A stretch of 64,000 nt of DNA from JAWKNZ01 sp041391425 (GTDB taxonomy: Bacteria; Bdellovibrionota_B; Oligoflexia; Oligoflexales; JAWKNZ01). How positions within the stretch are numbered: position 1 is the first letter of the stretch; every line of letters starts with the position of its first letter. Under the pieces are notes generated by a model. It made no database searches. It had not been told where the DNA came from and saw nothing but the letters and a program-made list of their open reading frames with translations. Positions 46,495 through 56,030 of the stretch are shown here, one piece after another. Location: the NCBI GenBank assembly GCA_041391425.1, contig JAWKNZ010000003.1, forward strand, positions 186,001 through 250,000, in the 5' to 3' direction. Both the position numbers and the translations under genes were made by a program.

Positions 46495-47055
46495 GTGAGC
46501 AGTTTAAATGCAGGTCATATAAAACAGTTGTTAAAATCATGGGGCGAAGATCCAAATCGGGATGGCTTGGCTAAAACACCCGAGAGATTTTTGAACAGTA
46601 TGAGTTTTTTGACAAGTGGTTATGCTATTGATGTCAATAAGCTTATTAATGAGGCTATGTTCGATGTGGCCTATCAAGATATGGTGGTTGTGCGTAATAT
46701 TGATTTGTATAGTCTATGCGAGCATCACCTTATTCCTTTTTATGGTAGGGTCCACGTTGGTTATATTCCTAATGGCAAAGTCATTGGACTTTCTAAGATC
46801 CCTCGAATTGTGGATGCTTTTTCTAGGAGATTACAGGTGCAGGAACGTTTGACGCATCAAATTGCCACAGCGATTCAAGAGCATGTTAACCCTGAAGGAG
46901 TCGGGGTTGTCGTTGAGGCTTATCATCTTTGCATGATGATGAGAGGGGTGCAAAAACAACATTCATTTACTATTACAAGTGCTATGAGTGGCTGCTTTTC
47001 TAAGTTGGAAACTCGTAATGAATTTATGTCGCATGTAAGAAGTGATGCTCCTTGA
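46495..47055 (+). CDS. folE: GTP cyclohydrolase I
   Basis: A 186-residue enzyme that opens the folate/pterin pathway by converting GTP to dihydroneopterin triphosphate. Zinc and catalytic residues are present: SLCEHHLIPFYGR (Cys, His), GKVIGLSKIPRIV, and CMMMRGVQKQ near the C-terminus. It starts at GTG 46495 with a poor ribosome site. Length is slightly shorter than E. coli FolE (222), as in bacterial short forms. A terminator follows at 47117. Confidence 0.95.
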   Translation: MSSLNAGHIKQLLKSWGEDPNRDGLAKTPERFLNSMSFLTSGYAIDVNKLINEAMFDVAYQDMVVVRNIDLYSLCEHHLIPFYGRVHVGYIPNGKVIGLSKIPRIVDAFSRRLQVQERLTHQIATAIQEHVNPEGVGVVVEAYHLCMMMRGVQKQHSFTITSAMSGCFSKLETRNEFMSHVRSDAP

Positions 47056-47116
47056 TCTTAGGATAGAAAATAAGAAGCTATCTGTCATGCGGGGTAGAAA
47101 TGAATGCAAAAGTATC

Positions 47117-47147
47117 GCCTTCGTTCGTGCATGAGTGAAGGCTTTTT
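47117..47147 (+). terminator. Rho-independent terminator after folE
   Basis: GCCTTC (47117-47122) pairs with GAAGGC (47137-47142), a 14-nt loop, followed by TTTTT. It is 60 nt downstream of the folE stop. Confidence 0.75.
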
Positions 47148-47199
47148 CTGAATTATCATGACGGTCATGTGTGCTAGTAGCTTCTTAGGAGACTGCAAA

Positions 47200-47856
47200 T
47201 TGGCAAAGCATATTTTTACTTATATTAATCCTCCGTCTGAAAGAGATTTGGATGCGGCTTGTCTTGTTTTGGAACAAGGTGGGGTTATTGCCTATCCGAC
47301 TGATGTGAATTGGTCTATTGGCTGTGATGCCTCTAATGTTAAGGCAGTTGACCGCTTGCGTGCAATTAAGCCTGCAAAAAATATTGAAGTTGATAAGCAG
47401 CCTTTTAGTTTAATTTTTTCTTCTTTGTCTATGGCAGCAAACTACGCTACAGTTGACGGCCATCATTACCGTTTATTAAAAAAGAGTTTGCCGGGTCCTT
47501 ATACTTTCATATTAAAACGCAGTAAGAATTTAGCGCGCCAAATTAATGACAAAAGAAGAATTGTTGGAATTAGAATTCCACAGTCGCCTCTAATTTTGGC
47601 TTTGGTAGATAAATTTGCACGCCCTTTAGCTACCACTTCCTTGTCTTTTCCTCTTGATTCCGAAATGAATTATCTAAAATTTGGTTTTGAAATAGAAGAA
47701 CGATTTGGCCACGGGATTGATTTAATTTTAGATTTAGGTGAAGAAGTTATTTATCGAGAGACTTCAATTATTGATTTAAGTTCTGATGAGCCTCAGATTG
47801 TCAGAAGTGGAGTGGGTGATATTTCTATGTTTCAATTAATACAAAATGAAAGTTAG
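47200..47856 (+). CDS. TsaC/YciO-family protein (Sua5-YrdC-YciO fold)
   Basis: A 218-residue protein. TTG 47200 is preferred because AGGAG lies 8 nt upstream and the resulting start (AKHIFTYINP) matches E. coli YciO; an upstream ATG (47158) has no ribosome site. Motifs: VIAYPTDVNWSIGCD, KPAKNIEVDKQPFSLI, LPGPYTFILKR, IVGIRIPQS and LATTSLSF. TsaC/Sua5 enzymes make threonylcarbamoyl-AMP for tRNA t6A; YciO members are related but of less certain function. The sequence looks closer to YciO. It is followed 2 nt later by lipB. Confidence 0.88.
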   Translation: MAKHIFTYINPPSERDLDAACLVLEQGGVIAYPTDVNWSIGCDASNVKAVDRLRAIKPAKNIEVDKQPFSLIFSSLSMAANYATVDGHHYRLLKKSLPGPYTFILKRSKNLARQINDKRRIVGIRIPQSPLILALVDKFARPLATTSLSFPLDSEMNYLKFGFEIEERFGHGIDLILDLGEEVIYRETSIIDLSSDEPQIVRSGVGDISMFQLIQNES

Positions 47857-47858
47857 GT

Positions 47859-48548
47859 ATGGAGATAGGGGAGCTGAAATTTTGTGATCTTAGTCTTAAA
47901 GATTATAAGAGTACTTTGGCTTTGCAAGTTCAACTTCATACTCAAGTAGCTCAGGGGCTTACTTCTCCGATTGTATTGCTGGTAGAGCATCCAGCTGTGC
48001 TGACATTGGGAAAACATGCTAATTTGAACTTTATAACGTCTTCATGGCAAGAACTTAAGGAATTGGCTATTGAGGTAGAAAGGACTGATAGAGGTGGCGA
48101 GGTCACTGCACATATGCCTGGTCAGCTCGTTGCTTATCCTATAATTCCGTTAAAGCAGATTGGATTAGGGGTGAAAGATTATGTCAGAGTGCTGGAAAAT
48201 AGCGTTATAGATTGCCTTAAGCATTATTATATCGAAGCAAATGTGGATCCTATAAATCCTGGGGTTTGGATTAGAGAAAATAAAATTTGTGCAATTGGCA
48301 TAAGAGTTTCTAAAGGTGTTTCATATCATGGTCTTGCGTTAAATGTTGATAATGATGTCTCATTATTTGGGCATATTATTCCCTGTGGTATTGAGGGAAG
48401 AGGTGTTACTAATATAATTAGGGAAAGTAGATCAAAAGTAAATAAATCTGATTTGAAATCACACTTGGCGAGTCTTATTGCTAGTGGGTTAGGCTTTAGA
48501 TCTGCTTGTTTTGTAGAGTTGACTACAATATGTGATTGTGATTTGTAA
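47859..48548 (+). CDS. lipB: Octanoyl-[ACP]-protein N-octanoyltransferase
   Basis: A 229-residue transferase that moves octanoyl groups from ACP to lipoyl domains. It has RGGEVTAHMPGQLVAYPI, the Lys motif ENKICAIGIRVSKGVSYHGLALNV and the nucleophile region HIIPCGIEGRGVT with Cys. Length and order match LipB. It is 2 nt after the TsaC/YciO gene and its stop overlaps the next small gene by 1 nt. Confidence 0.95.
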   Translation: MEIGELKFCDLSLKDYKSTLALQVQLHTQVAQGLTSPIVLLVEHPAVLTLGKHANLNFITSSWQELKELAIEVERTDRGGEVTAHMPGQLVAYPIIPLKQIGLGVKDYVRVLENSVIDCLKHYYIEANVDPINPGVWIRENKICAIGIRVSKGVSYHGLALNVDNDVSLFGHIIPCGIEGRGVTNIIRESRSKVNKSDLKSHLASLIASGLGFRSACFVELTTICDCDL

Positions 48549-48820
48549 TGGCCTTTATTAAGGAATTTAAAAGAGAATCTTTTGGTAAATGTATGGCTTT
48601 AGATGCTTTGGAGCCATGCTGTAATAAAACTATTAGCGATCATTCGCAAAATAATAAGATGTTAGTATGCAATCATTGCAAAAGGCTTCTTAAGTTATAC
48701 TTAGATGATGTGAGCTACCGCAATTATTTAAAATACTGCCTCTCTAGAGGCCGAAAAGTGGAGACGGTTGAAACAGAACAGTTTTATATCATAATACAAC
48801 CTTCACAAAAGGTTGATTGA
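48548..48820 (+). CDS. Small Cys-containing hypothetical protein
   Basis: A 90-residue protein whose ATG overlaps the lipB stop by 1 nt, so it is translationally coupled. It has a CC pair and a later CNHCKRLL segment that could form a zinc site, and a basic C-terminus. No family recognised. Co-transcription with tsaC/yciO and lipB is likely. Confidence 0.6.
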   Translation: MAFIKEFKRESFGKCMALDALEPCCNKTISDHSQNNKMLVCNHCKRLLKLYLDDVSYRNYLKYCLSRGRKVETVETEQFYIIIQPSQKVD

Positions 48821-48825
48821 ATGAT

Positions 48826-49116
48826 TTAGTTTTGTTCTGAGGCAGCAAGTCCTTTAGAAATGGTATCGGCTCTTTCTTGATCTATAACATTTTCAAATGG
48901 GTTTTCTAGATCTTGGACGTTAACGGGGACAGCATTTTTTAGACTTTCACTGAGTTCTTGCACTGCCTTATATGCTATATACACTGCTTTAAACATCTCG
49001 TCATTTTCTTTATTTGACTCGTGGATCAATTTGATAAGTTCTTGATAAGTTTTTGTATCATTTTCTATTGTTCCGAACGTTTGTTCAGCTTTTTTTTCAT
49101 TAAATGCTCTCGCCAT
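48826..49116 (-). CDS. Small hypothetical helical protein
   Basis: A 96-residue acidic, mostly helical protein without Cys or a signal peptide. It ends 5 nt from the lipB operon's last stop and lies just downstream of the 562-residue lipoprotein gene on the same strand (about 90-bp gap). Probably a real gene by composition; function unknown. Confidence 0.5.
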   Translation of the reverse strand: MARAFNEKKAEQTFGTIENDTKTYQELIKLIHESNKENDEMFKAVYIAYKAVQELSESLKNAVPVNVQDLENPFENVIDQERADTISKGLAASEQN

Positions 49117-49203
49117 ATAATAGTTAAGCGTTCTATAATATTGATGAACATTGTCGAGGTCGATATTATTTGTTTTTGTGTTGTTTTTATTATCATTGAA
49201 AAT

Positions 49204-50892
49204 TTATTGTTGGACTACTTTGGAAAGATCAGTAGAAAATATCTTTTTTGCTGCATTGTATTCGCTTGCCCACTTAGAGTATGTATGGTTCTTAGGTTCT
49301 TTTGATATCTCGTTTATCGTCACTTCGGCTCTTGCTCTGGCTGCTGTGATTGCATTTCTTAAGCCGATGAAGTTGTCTCTCGTATCAAATTCGTTATCAA
49401 TTCTTGCTACGTCTTGCATAACTAGCAAACATGCAAGTGGTGGAATAAATAAGGAGCCTGCTGCTAATGTTAAGTAGGCTAGATCAGTATCATCTGCATG
49501 AGTTGTTTCTAGCATTTTCTTCATGGTGTCGCTGTTGATAATTCTGTCTATCCTATCGATGTCTTCTTTGTACTTCTTGTTTGTTAATGCTTGATCGGCA
49601 TTATCAATTAGCTCATTGATAGAATATTCTTCATTGCCATCACCTTGTTGCGGTTTTACTAAATAAGCTCCAAAGAGTGAGGACGCTCTCGGGGACATTC
49701 TGATAAGGCCAATCCCCGAGGAAACTAGTGCTTTATGGATAAGACCATTATTCTGACCAGTGGGTGATAGTATTTTTTTCATGGCCTTAAATATTGAAAG
49801 AGCAAAAGTATTTTTTACTTTTTCTAACTGTGCTCCGTGCAGGGTTCCTTGATATTGTTTCAAAAATCTATAAACTATATGATTAAAGCGGCCGATTTTT
49901 AGCAGTACTGTATTAAATCTTTCAATTGCAGGATATGTTCTGATAAAATTAGTTATTATTCGAGCTTTGGTGCGCCATATGCTGTCAGATTTTGACATAG
50001 CTGTAGCTCGAACGCGATGGACTATATGCCCTGCTCCCATTAGACAACCTGCGCTAGAAAAGGCTAAGGTACCCCAATCAAAGGCATTTGGGCCGACCCC
50101 CTCTGCTATTTTTTCATAATTTTCCATCGAATCAACTAGGGTATCATTATCTAGTATCGAGACGCATTTTCCTTCTCTCTCTTTTTCCGGGAGTTGTGAA
50201 ATAATTTGATAGTTGTTTTCGCGAATACGAGGGAAATCAGCGAGTCGAAATCTCTGGTTTAGTCTAATTTGAGGCTTGTTATCATTTGATTTACAACTTG
50301 AATCAGCCATTGTTTGTTTTTCAATTGCTAAGTAGTGGCTATTGCCTTCTTCAAATGGCTCGCTCATACGATCTCTGGCATTTGAAGGTAAATCGACACA
50401 GGCATCGAACTCTGCAGGTTCGTCGAAGCAGGCTAATATTTGAATGTGTGCATTGCTTTTTGATAGTAATTGGTCACTGTTTTGTAAGTTGTTTATAAGA
50501 CTAGAAAAATGTTGGGGTGTTGATATTTCTGTGCTTCCGACGCCATGGGTTTGTAGCGATTGGTCAATTAATATTGGATTAAATTGCTTATCCGTTTTGG
50601 TGAGAATAATATCATTTACAGCTAGGTAAATTCGATCTACTTTTGCATAGTTATTAATTTTAAATTCTTCATAAGCTTTTGTAGTTGAATTTTTCTTATA
50701 GGGACGGCAACCTGTAAAGGTTATACTAGCAATTAAAAGAGAAATGAGCATTGAGTGAGATGATTTTAGTTTTGTTAGTGTATGCAACTTATGCTCCATA
50801 GAACTAGTGTTTGATTGTGTTTTCTTGTTTCTGCAAATTAATTTATCTTTGCGCAGCACCGCCTTTAAAAAGCAGTCTATCTTCAAAGACAT
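49204..50892 (-). CDS. Hypothetical lipoprotein with long leader
   Basis: Up to 562 residues. The start is uncertain: the frame opens at 50892, but the signal peptide with the lipobox FTGC begins near residue 47 (ATG 50754) or 32 (ATG 50799), and none of the three has a clear ribosome site. The mature protein is charged, with a possible hydrophobic segment near residue 480 (LTLAAGSLFIPPLACLLV) and no recognised family. Several Cys. It may be a surface lipoprotein. Confidence 0.6.
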   Translation of the reverse strand: MSLKIDCFLKAVLRKDKLICRNKKTQSNTSSMEHKLHTLTKLKSSHSMLISLLIASITFTGCRPYKKNSTTKAYEEFKINNYAKVDRIYLAVNDIILTKTDKQFNPILIDQSLQTHGVGSTEISTPQHFSSLINNLQNSDQLLSKSNAHIQILACFDEPAEFDACVDLPSNARDRMSEPFEEGNSHYLAIEKQTMADSSCKSNDNKPQIRLNQRFRLADFPRIRENNYQIISQLPEKEREGKCVSILDNDTLVDSMENYEKIAEGVGPNAFDWGTLAFSSAGCLMGAGHIVHRVRATAMSKSDSIWRTKARIITNFIRTYPAIERFNTVLLKIGRFNHIVYRFLKQYQGTLHGAQLEKVKNTFALSIFKAMKKILSPTGQNNGLIHKALVSSGIGLIRMSPRASSLFGAYLVKPQQGDGNEEYSINELIDNADQALTNKKYKEDIDRIDRIINSDTMKKMLETTHADDTDLAYLTLAAGSLFIPPLACLLVMQDVARIDNEFDTRDNFIGLRNAITAARARAEVTINEISKEPKNHTYSKWASEYNAAKKIFSTDLSKVVQQ

Positions 50893-50942
50893 GTAAATGC
50901 TGATGTTTTTGTGTCTTCACGCCTAAGCGCATCAGGTGATTT

Positions 50943-52038
50943 TTAAATCTTTCCGGAAGACAGATCAGTATCTCTATTTGACTTTGAAGAATCGATACCA
51001 ATTTTTTCGTAAAATAGTTCGTCGATAGTCTTTTTTATAAGAATCCATAATAGCTCTTTATCACTACATTTAGTAAATACTCCCAAAGGAATCTGGAACC
51101 CACCTTGTCTTTTCTGCCGCCTCCATACCATTTTCCCTCTTTATCTTGCCCAAAAATGTCTTTTATCCATTTATCTGGATCTAAAGTATGGGATTTGGTG
51201 CGAAGTGACCCATCAATATAAGAGTTGCCGACTACGCCATATACAACTACAGTTTCAATACCTTCTCGGTGTAATAGATAGTCTGCACACTGCCCTATGC
51301 CATCTCGATCTTCTTTCCCTTACATAGCCAACTCCGGAAAATAAATAAGTCTCTCGGATGTCTTTATGCTGTAGGGCGACTTGTGTTAGATCCATGGTTT
51401 TAGCAGAAATGGCTTGCCGTGAGATTAGTGAGAGTAAGTCTTTGTCCATAAAGTCTGATAGAAATTCACTGCCTTTATAATCAATGCGGTTAGCATTTAC
51501 AAAGTCATCTGTATCTGAACGAATGCCATGCATCAACGCAGTGGCTAATTTACTTTCTTCTGATGTTGCTCCAGTAAATGGTTTTGGAGAATTTTTTAAA
51601 TATTCAGCATATATTGCTGAAGTAGATCCGGCATCTTCTCTAATGTCGGTGAAAACTGCTTCTACGTTTCCTAGCGCCTTATGGTGATCGACAAAGCATA
51701 GTAGCTTCATGTTTTCTGGGATATTAATAGGAAGTTCTGGGCTTTGAGCGTCGTTAATAGCATAATAGTCGTAGCCATCAGGAATTATTTTTTGAGCTCC
51801 ACTGTTCTAAATCTAAGTCTAGTTTTTTTACTAGGGCACGGTTTTCGTGATGGGATATTTCATCGAAGTGTACTATTTTGCATTCTATTTCATAGCTTGT
51901 CGCTAACCATTGTAGTGCTAATGCACTGCCAATGTTGTCTGGATCTGGATAGCCTTTTATACAAATTAGTAATTTCCGAGCCTTGGGCCGTTTTTAATAC
52001 GGAGAAAAGTTCATTAGATTTTGATTTCAATTTTTCAT
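50943..52038 (-). pseudogene. DHH-family phosphoesterase (NrnA-like), multiply frameshifted
   Basis: Reading across frames recovers an NrnA-like protein. It has a GYPDPDNIGSALALQWLA start with the metal-binding DPDNIGS, then DYYAINDAQS and CFVDHHKALGNV (DHH motif), AGSTSAIYAEYL and LMHGIRSDTDDF. Next come ETYLFSGVGYV followed by DRDGIGQCADYLL, and finally GGFQIPLGVF. At least five frame changes are needed, near 51995 and 51800 (poly-A), 51312 (extra A in GAAAGAAG) and 51090, plus one near ATG 52038. Many of these are in A runs. DHH phosphoesterases degrade oligoribonucleotides or pAp. With this many lesions the gene is certainly non-functional or the sequence is locally poor. Confidence 0.85.
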
Positions 52039-52308
52039 CCCTCTTTGGGGTTTGTTGTATTGTATTTTGGGATGTTGTCTGAATTCACTGTGCTGTTGCG
52101 TTGTTAGTACTTCAGACGGTATACGAACCCCTGAGAAAGTTGATGATTGCTTGAGTGTATTTCCCGAGCTTTTACTGAAGCCTTAATTAGACTTCGTGCT
52201 TTTTTTCCTGTCTTTCTATTCACCTTAACCTCTCCAAAGTAATTATTCCAGCCAGCTGACAGTTCCCCTTAATATTAACATTCTACAACGACTTTGATCG
52301 GATAAGAA

Positions 52309-53544
52309 TTAGAGACTCATTAATCTACATATTGATCTAGTATCTTTTACTGCATTTGGAGTGGGGAAATCCCGAAAAAGAATGCCATTGTTTTGAAATA
52401 TTAATGAATTATTAAGAGCATCAGCAATTTCTTTTTGCTTACTTATCGAGCGGCATACTCCTATGATCATTGTGTGTTCTGAATGCTTTTGCAATGATTT
52501 TAAGCGATGGAGTAGCTGCCCTTTGTGCCATTTGTGAAACAATTCAAATGCTAGTTTTTCTTTATTAATTCCAAAAAATTCAATATCGGGGAAACAGTAA
52601 GATTGACTGCCTATGTTTATAAAAGACTCTCCTATTTTGGCTTGCCAATAGCTGCAACTTTTATTGAATGATTCGATAAAATAGTTAAATTCTTCTGGAA
52701 TAAAACCAGATTTTTCTTTGTAGTGGCTAGTTAGGTTATTTTTTTCCGATAAACTTAAGATAACTTTTTTTCTTTTCCACTCTAACTCGGCAATGAGTTC
52801 CCAGTTTGAAAGATGAAGTATATGAGGGAAAAAGTTCGCAAATTTATCTCCATAACTTCCTGCATTCTTGAAAAGGTGCATGGGGCCATCAATCGTTATT
52901 TGTATAGCGTCTTGCTGTAGATGGTCTGTCTCGGATATATTTACCATTAATTGATGAAATTTAATTGCTCTAAAGAAATTTCTTTTTTGTATGGTTGTTA
53001 AATTTTTTAGCTTAATTTTTAATGTAAATGCCTTTAGTAATAACCCTTGAACTAAGGCGACATTATATCTATTAATTAAATCTAGTGGATCTATCTGTGG
53101 GGCGCTAGCCAGTAATTTATTTTCAGGCAGGTCTGAATAAATGATATCTCGTATTTGCGTAAAGTCTTTATCGAAGTGTTCAGATATGGCTTTTTGATAA
53201 GAAATTGGGCTTGCAAAGTTTAAGCGACCTCGTAACATCTGCGCCTCAAGTAGCCACTGCCAACGCTTATCTTGTATATTCTCATCGTCTTCTTGCCATA
53301 CGCAATGGTCAAATAGAATTTTTTTAAGCCCTGGGAATATGGGTATCGAAATGTCGAAATTATCTAACAGTGCTTTCTCAATTTCTTTGCGCGTTTTATT
53401 AGCTGGAGTTGAAATGTTTGAAATTTCGTCTAAAAAGCCAAGTAAATTTCTTGCCAAAGTTGTTAGATTTTCATCTTTATTTACAAATTGTGGGTGAATT
53501 TTATTGGAACGCACTTTGCATTTAATGAGATCTTTTGTAAGCAT
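52309..53544 (-). CDS. Bax1/DUF790-family nuclease partner of XPB-like helicase
   Basis: A 411-residue protein of the DUF790 (Bax1) type. ATG 53544 follows AAGGGAGCATC; the gene starts 23 nt inside the helicase's end. N-terminal PQFVNKDENLTTLARNLLG and a YNVALVQGLLLKAFTLKIK helix match the family, and GPMHLFKNAGSYGDKFANFFP is the family's GPxSLF...YGxxFAxFLP. The late PDIEFFG...LAFELFHKWHKGQLLHRL has the PD-(D/E)xK-like nuclease residues. In archaea Bax1 is a nuclease that works with XPB helicase in DNA repair. The overlap makes coupled expression near certain. Confidence 0.82.
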   Translation of the reverse strand: MLTKDLIKCKVRSNKIHPQFVNKDENLTTLARNLLGFLDEISNISTPANKTRKEIEKALLDNFDISIPIFPGLKKILFDHCVWQEDDENIQDKRWQWLLEAQMLRGRLNFASPISYQKAISEHFDKDFTQIRDIIYSDLPENKLLASAPQIDPLDLINRYNVALVQGLLLKAFTLKIKLKNLTTIQKRNFFRAIKFHQLMVNISETDHLQQDAIQITIDGPMHLFKNAGSYGDKFANFFPHILHLSNWELIAELEWKRKKVILSLSEKNNLTSHYKEKSGFIPEEFNYFIESFNKSCSYWQAKIGESFINIGSQSYCFPDIEFFGINKEKLAFELFHKWHKGQLLHRLKSLQKHSEHTMIIGVCRSISKQKEIADALNNSLIFQNNGILFRDFPTPNAVKDTRSICRLMSL

Positions 53545-54895
53545 GATGCTCCCTTCGTCTTTTACTGACAAAAGTTTCCCCGGTGCCTTTAGACATGACT
53601 TCATAGAGTATGGCGCGTTTTCCGGGCTGGAAACGTAAAATTCTCCCTAAACGTTGTACGTGTTCTCTTACAGCTCCACTACCAGAGAGAACGACACCCA
53701 CGTTTGCATCTGGGACATCGACTCCTTCGTTTAATACCTTTGACGTAACTATAACTCTTAATTCTCCTGTGCGAAATGATTGTAAGATGGCTTTTCGTTC
53801 CTTGGCTTTTGTATGATGTGTTAGGACGGGAAGTAAAAGTTCTGTGCCAATTTGATAGGCAAAACGGTTTTCATCTGTAAAGACAATGATTTTATCATCT
53901 TGATGCTGAGATATGATTTTCCATAGTTCTGCAATTTTATTGGCGGAGCCATTGGCGATCTGTTTTTGGCGTCTATATGCTTTCATCGCGGCTCTGCCAT
54001 TCTCAGATCTCGAGGAACGCATGACGAAATCCATCCACCCTCGTGGTGAAGAAAAGTTGATGCCTTGTTGGCGGATAAAATCAGTATAGATTTTACGAGA
54101 CTGGCTATATTCTTCTTTTTCTTCGTCGCTGAGGTCTACTTCTATTGTAATGACATCGTATGGAGACAGTACTTTGGAAACCATATCATTGATGTTGCCT
54201 TCGTATATTAATGGGCCTATTAAGTCGTAAATTACAACCTCTTGCCCATCGGCACGATCGACGGTAGCGGAGAGCCCAAGTCTAAATGGGGCTATGGCTG
54301 CCTTTGCAATATTTTGATATTGCGGTGCGGGTAAATGATGGCACTCATCAAATACAACTAATCCAAACTTATCACCATGAAATGGCATGAATCGATGTGC
54401 TGATTCATAAGTAGCAACAGTTATGGCTTCTATTTCTTTTTGTCCACCGCCATAGCCACCAATTTTTTGTTTGAGGTAGTGGGCTAAAGTTTCTTGCCAT
54501 TGGACTAAAAGGTCTATAGTTGGCACTACAACTAAGGTTGATCTTTGTGTTTCTGCTATAGCTAGGATTGCTAAAATAGTTTTACCGGCTCCAGTTGGGA
54601 GTGAAACTACACCTTGTTTTCCGGATTTAAGCCAAGCCTCAAGGGCTTTTTCTTGGTGATGGCGTGGTGTAATTGATTGTACTAAGGTCGAATCTATTGG
54701 AGTGTAGTTTTTAGCTTGATCGTTGAATTTAATCTTTTCTTGAATTAGGTGTAATATTACCTCTCGGTACTCTGAGGCTAGCGCTCTATATGATTTAACG
54801 CGTTCATCGAATTTAAACTGAGGTAGTTGAGACGAACTTAAATTTTTTGAACCTTCTAGTAAGAGGGTTCCTCGGTCGAAACTAAGATTGATCAT
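53522..54895 (-). CDS. XPB/SSL2-like superfamily 2 DNA helicase
   Basis: A 457-residue SF2 helicase with Walker A SLPTGAGKTI, motif II VFDECHH (DECH), motif III GLSATVDR, IVFTDENRF and a C-terminal half with SKVLNEGVDVPD and EHVQRLGRILR. XPB-type enzymes unwind or remodel DNA in nucleotide excision repair. Its neighbour is the Bax1-like nuclease. N-terminal DRD-like residues around 30-60 include a QLPQFKFDER segment typical of XPB proteins. Starts at ATG 54895. Bacterial XPB is not universal, so this pair is an accessory repair module. Confidence 0.88.
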   Translation of the reverse strand: MINLSFDRGTLLLEGSKNLSSSQLPQFKFDERVKSYRALASEYREVILHLIQEKIKFNDQAKNYTPIDSTLVQSITPRHHQEKALEAWLKSGKQGVVSLPTGAGKTILAILAIAETQRSTLVVVPTIDLLVQWQETLAHYLKQKIGGYGGGQKEIEAITVATYESAHRFMPFHGDKFGLVVFDECHHLPAPQYQNIAKAAIAPFRLGLSATVDRADGQEVVIYDLIGPLIYEGNINDMVSKVLSPYDVITIEVDLSDEEKEEYSQSRKIYTDFIRQQGINFSSPRGWMDFVMRSSRSENGRAAMKAYRRQKQIANGSANKIAELWKIISQHQDDKIIVFTDENRFAYQIGTELLLPVLTHHTKAKERKAILQSFRTGELRVIVTSKVLNEGVDVPDANVGVVLSGSGAVREHVQRLGRILRFQPGKRAILYEVMSKGTGETFVSKRRREHHAYKRSH

Positions 54896-54967
54896 CTATT
54901 GTTTTACCTTCTTTAGTATTTTAAGATCTGGATTAGCGTATACTATCTTGACATTTTGCTCGATGAA

Positions 54968-55222
54968 TTATTCTTCTCTTTCAGTTTTTGTACATTCTGG
55001 CTGCGAGTCTTTATTTATGATTTGTGGAAAAATTTTTTCGAAAACGAGGCCTATACCCCCTAGAATGACAGTGACAATGCCTATATGCATGCCTGTTTTC
55101 CAATAACGGACAGTAGATATGTCAAGAAAACTACTTGCAAACCAAAAGTTCCCGCATATGATGATGATGATAAAACCGACTGCGACTATACGAGCGGAGG
55201 TGGTTTTTTTTAGTGGCTGCAT
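54968..55222 (-). CDS. Small hypothetical membrane protein
   Basis: An 84-residue protein with two transmembrane segments (VAVGFIIIIICGNFWFAS and IGIVTVILGGIGLVF) and a short charged tail with a Cys. It starts about 70 bp before the helicase gene on the same strand, so it may share its transcript. No family recognised. Confidence 0.55.
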   Translation of the reverse strand: MQPLKKTTSARIVAVGFIIIIICGNFWFASSFLDISTVRYWKTGMHIGIVTVILGGIGLVFEKIFPQIINKDSQPECTKTEREE

Positions 55223-55378
55223 ATTCTGAGTCCTGAGATTGTGCGTCCATGCTGGATTGAGTCAATGGTAGCAAAACCTATTAGAAAAGACATTTTGTAG
55301 TTTCAAAAGATTTGCAACTAGTTACTATAGAGTTAACAGATACTATATTTTCATGCAAGACTGCAAAAGGGGTGTTTG

Positions 55379-55930
55379 ATGTTAGTAATTTTAAATAGTT
55401 ATGTTTGTGTAATGGGGTTTTTATTTGTAGGTTTAATTTACTCTGTGGATTTGAGGGCTGATGGTAAGTCTGAAGTTGGTGCAAATCTTCCGCTTGTTGA
55501 AATAAAAGGCGAGAATGGTGGTAAGATCGATGGGAGTGGTTGGGATAGTGGTTCAATAAAAGGCAAAGTATATTCATTATTTTACGTTGATCCAGACGAG
55601 AAAGATGCGAATCTGAGCCTTGAAAAGGCATTGAAGGATGGTGGCTTTGACCGTGCAAAATATGGTTCGATTGCAGTGATTAATTTGGCAGCTACATGGA
55701 AGCCTAATTTCATTATTGAAAAGGTTTTAGCCGATAAGCAGGAAGAATATCCTGACACTATTTATGTTAAGGATCGTGCGGGGATGTTAGTGAAGAGCTG
55801 GAGTTTAAAAAATGATGCTTATAATGTCCTTCTTTTTGATAAAGAGGGTAAGTTATTATTTAAGCAAGCCGGAACATTAGATGAGGAAGGCATTAAGAAG
55901 TATATTACACTTATAAAAGCAAATATTTGA
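55379..55930 (+). CDS. YtfJ-like thioredoxin-fold exported protein
   Basis: A 183-residue protein. ATG 55379 has AGGGG about 6-7 nt upstream. A signal-type hydrophobic start is followed by LFYVDPDEKDANLSLEKAL, INLAATWKPNFII, KQEEYPDTIYVKD and an LFKQAGTLDEEGIKKYI end. These match YtfJ-family proteins, which have a thioredoxin fold without a CxxC. Likely periplasmic; YtfJ function is unknown. Confidence 0.8.
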   Translation: MLVILNSYVCVMGFLFVGLIYSVDLRADGKSEVGANLPLVEIKGENGGKIDGSGWDSGSIKGKVYSLFYVDPDEKDANLSLEKALKDGGFDRAKYGSIAVINLAATWKPNFIIEKVLADKQEEYPDTIYVKDRAGMLVKSWSLKNDAYNVLLFDKEGKLLFKQAGTLDEEGIKKYITLIKANI

Positions 55931-56030
55931 TCAAAGAGAGCTAGCTTATTTAAGGGAGTGAAACTATCATACTGCGTTACGTCTAAAAAACATTTGCCAC
56001 TTTACTAAAGCTACTATCTCTTCATTTTTT

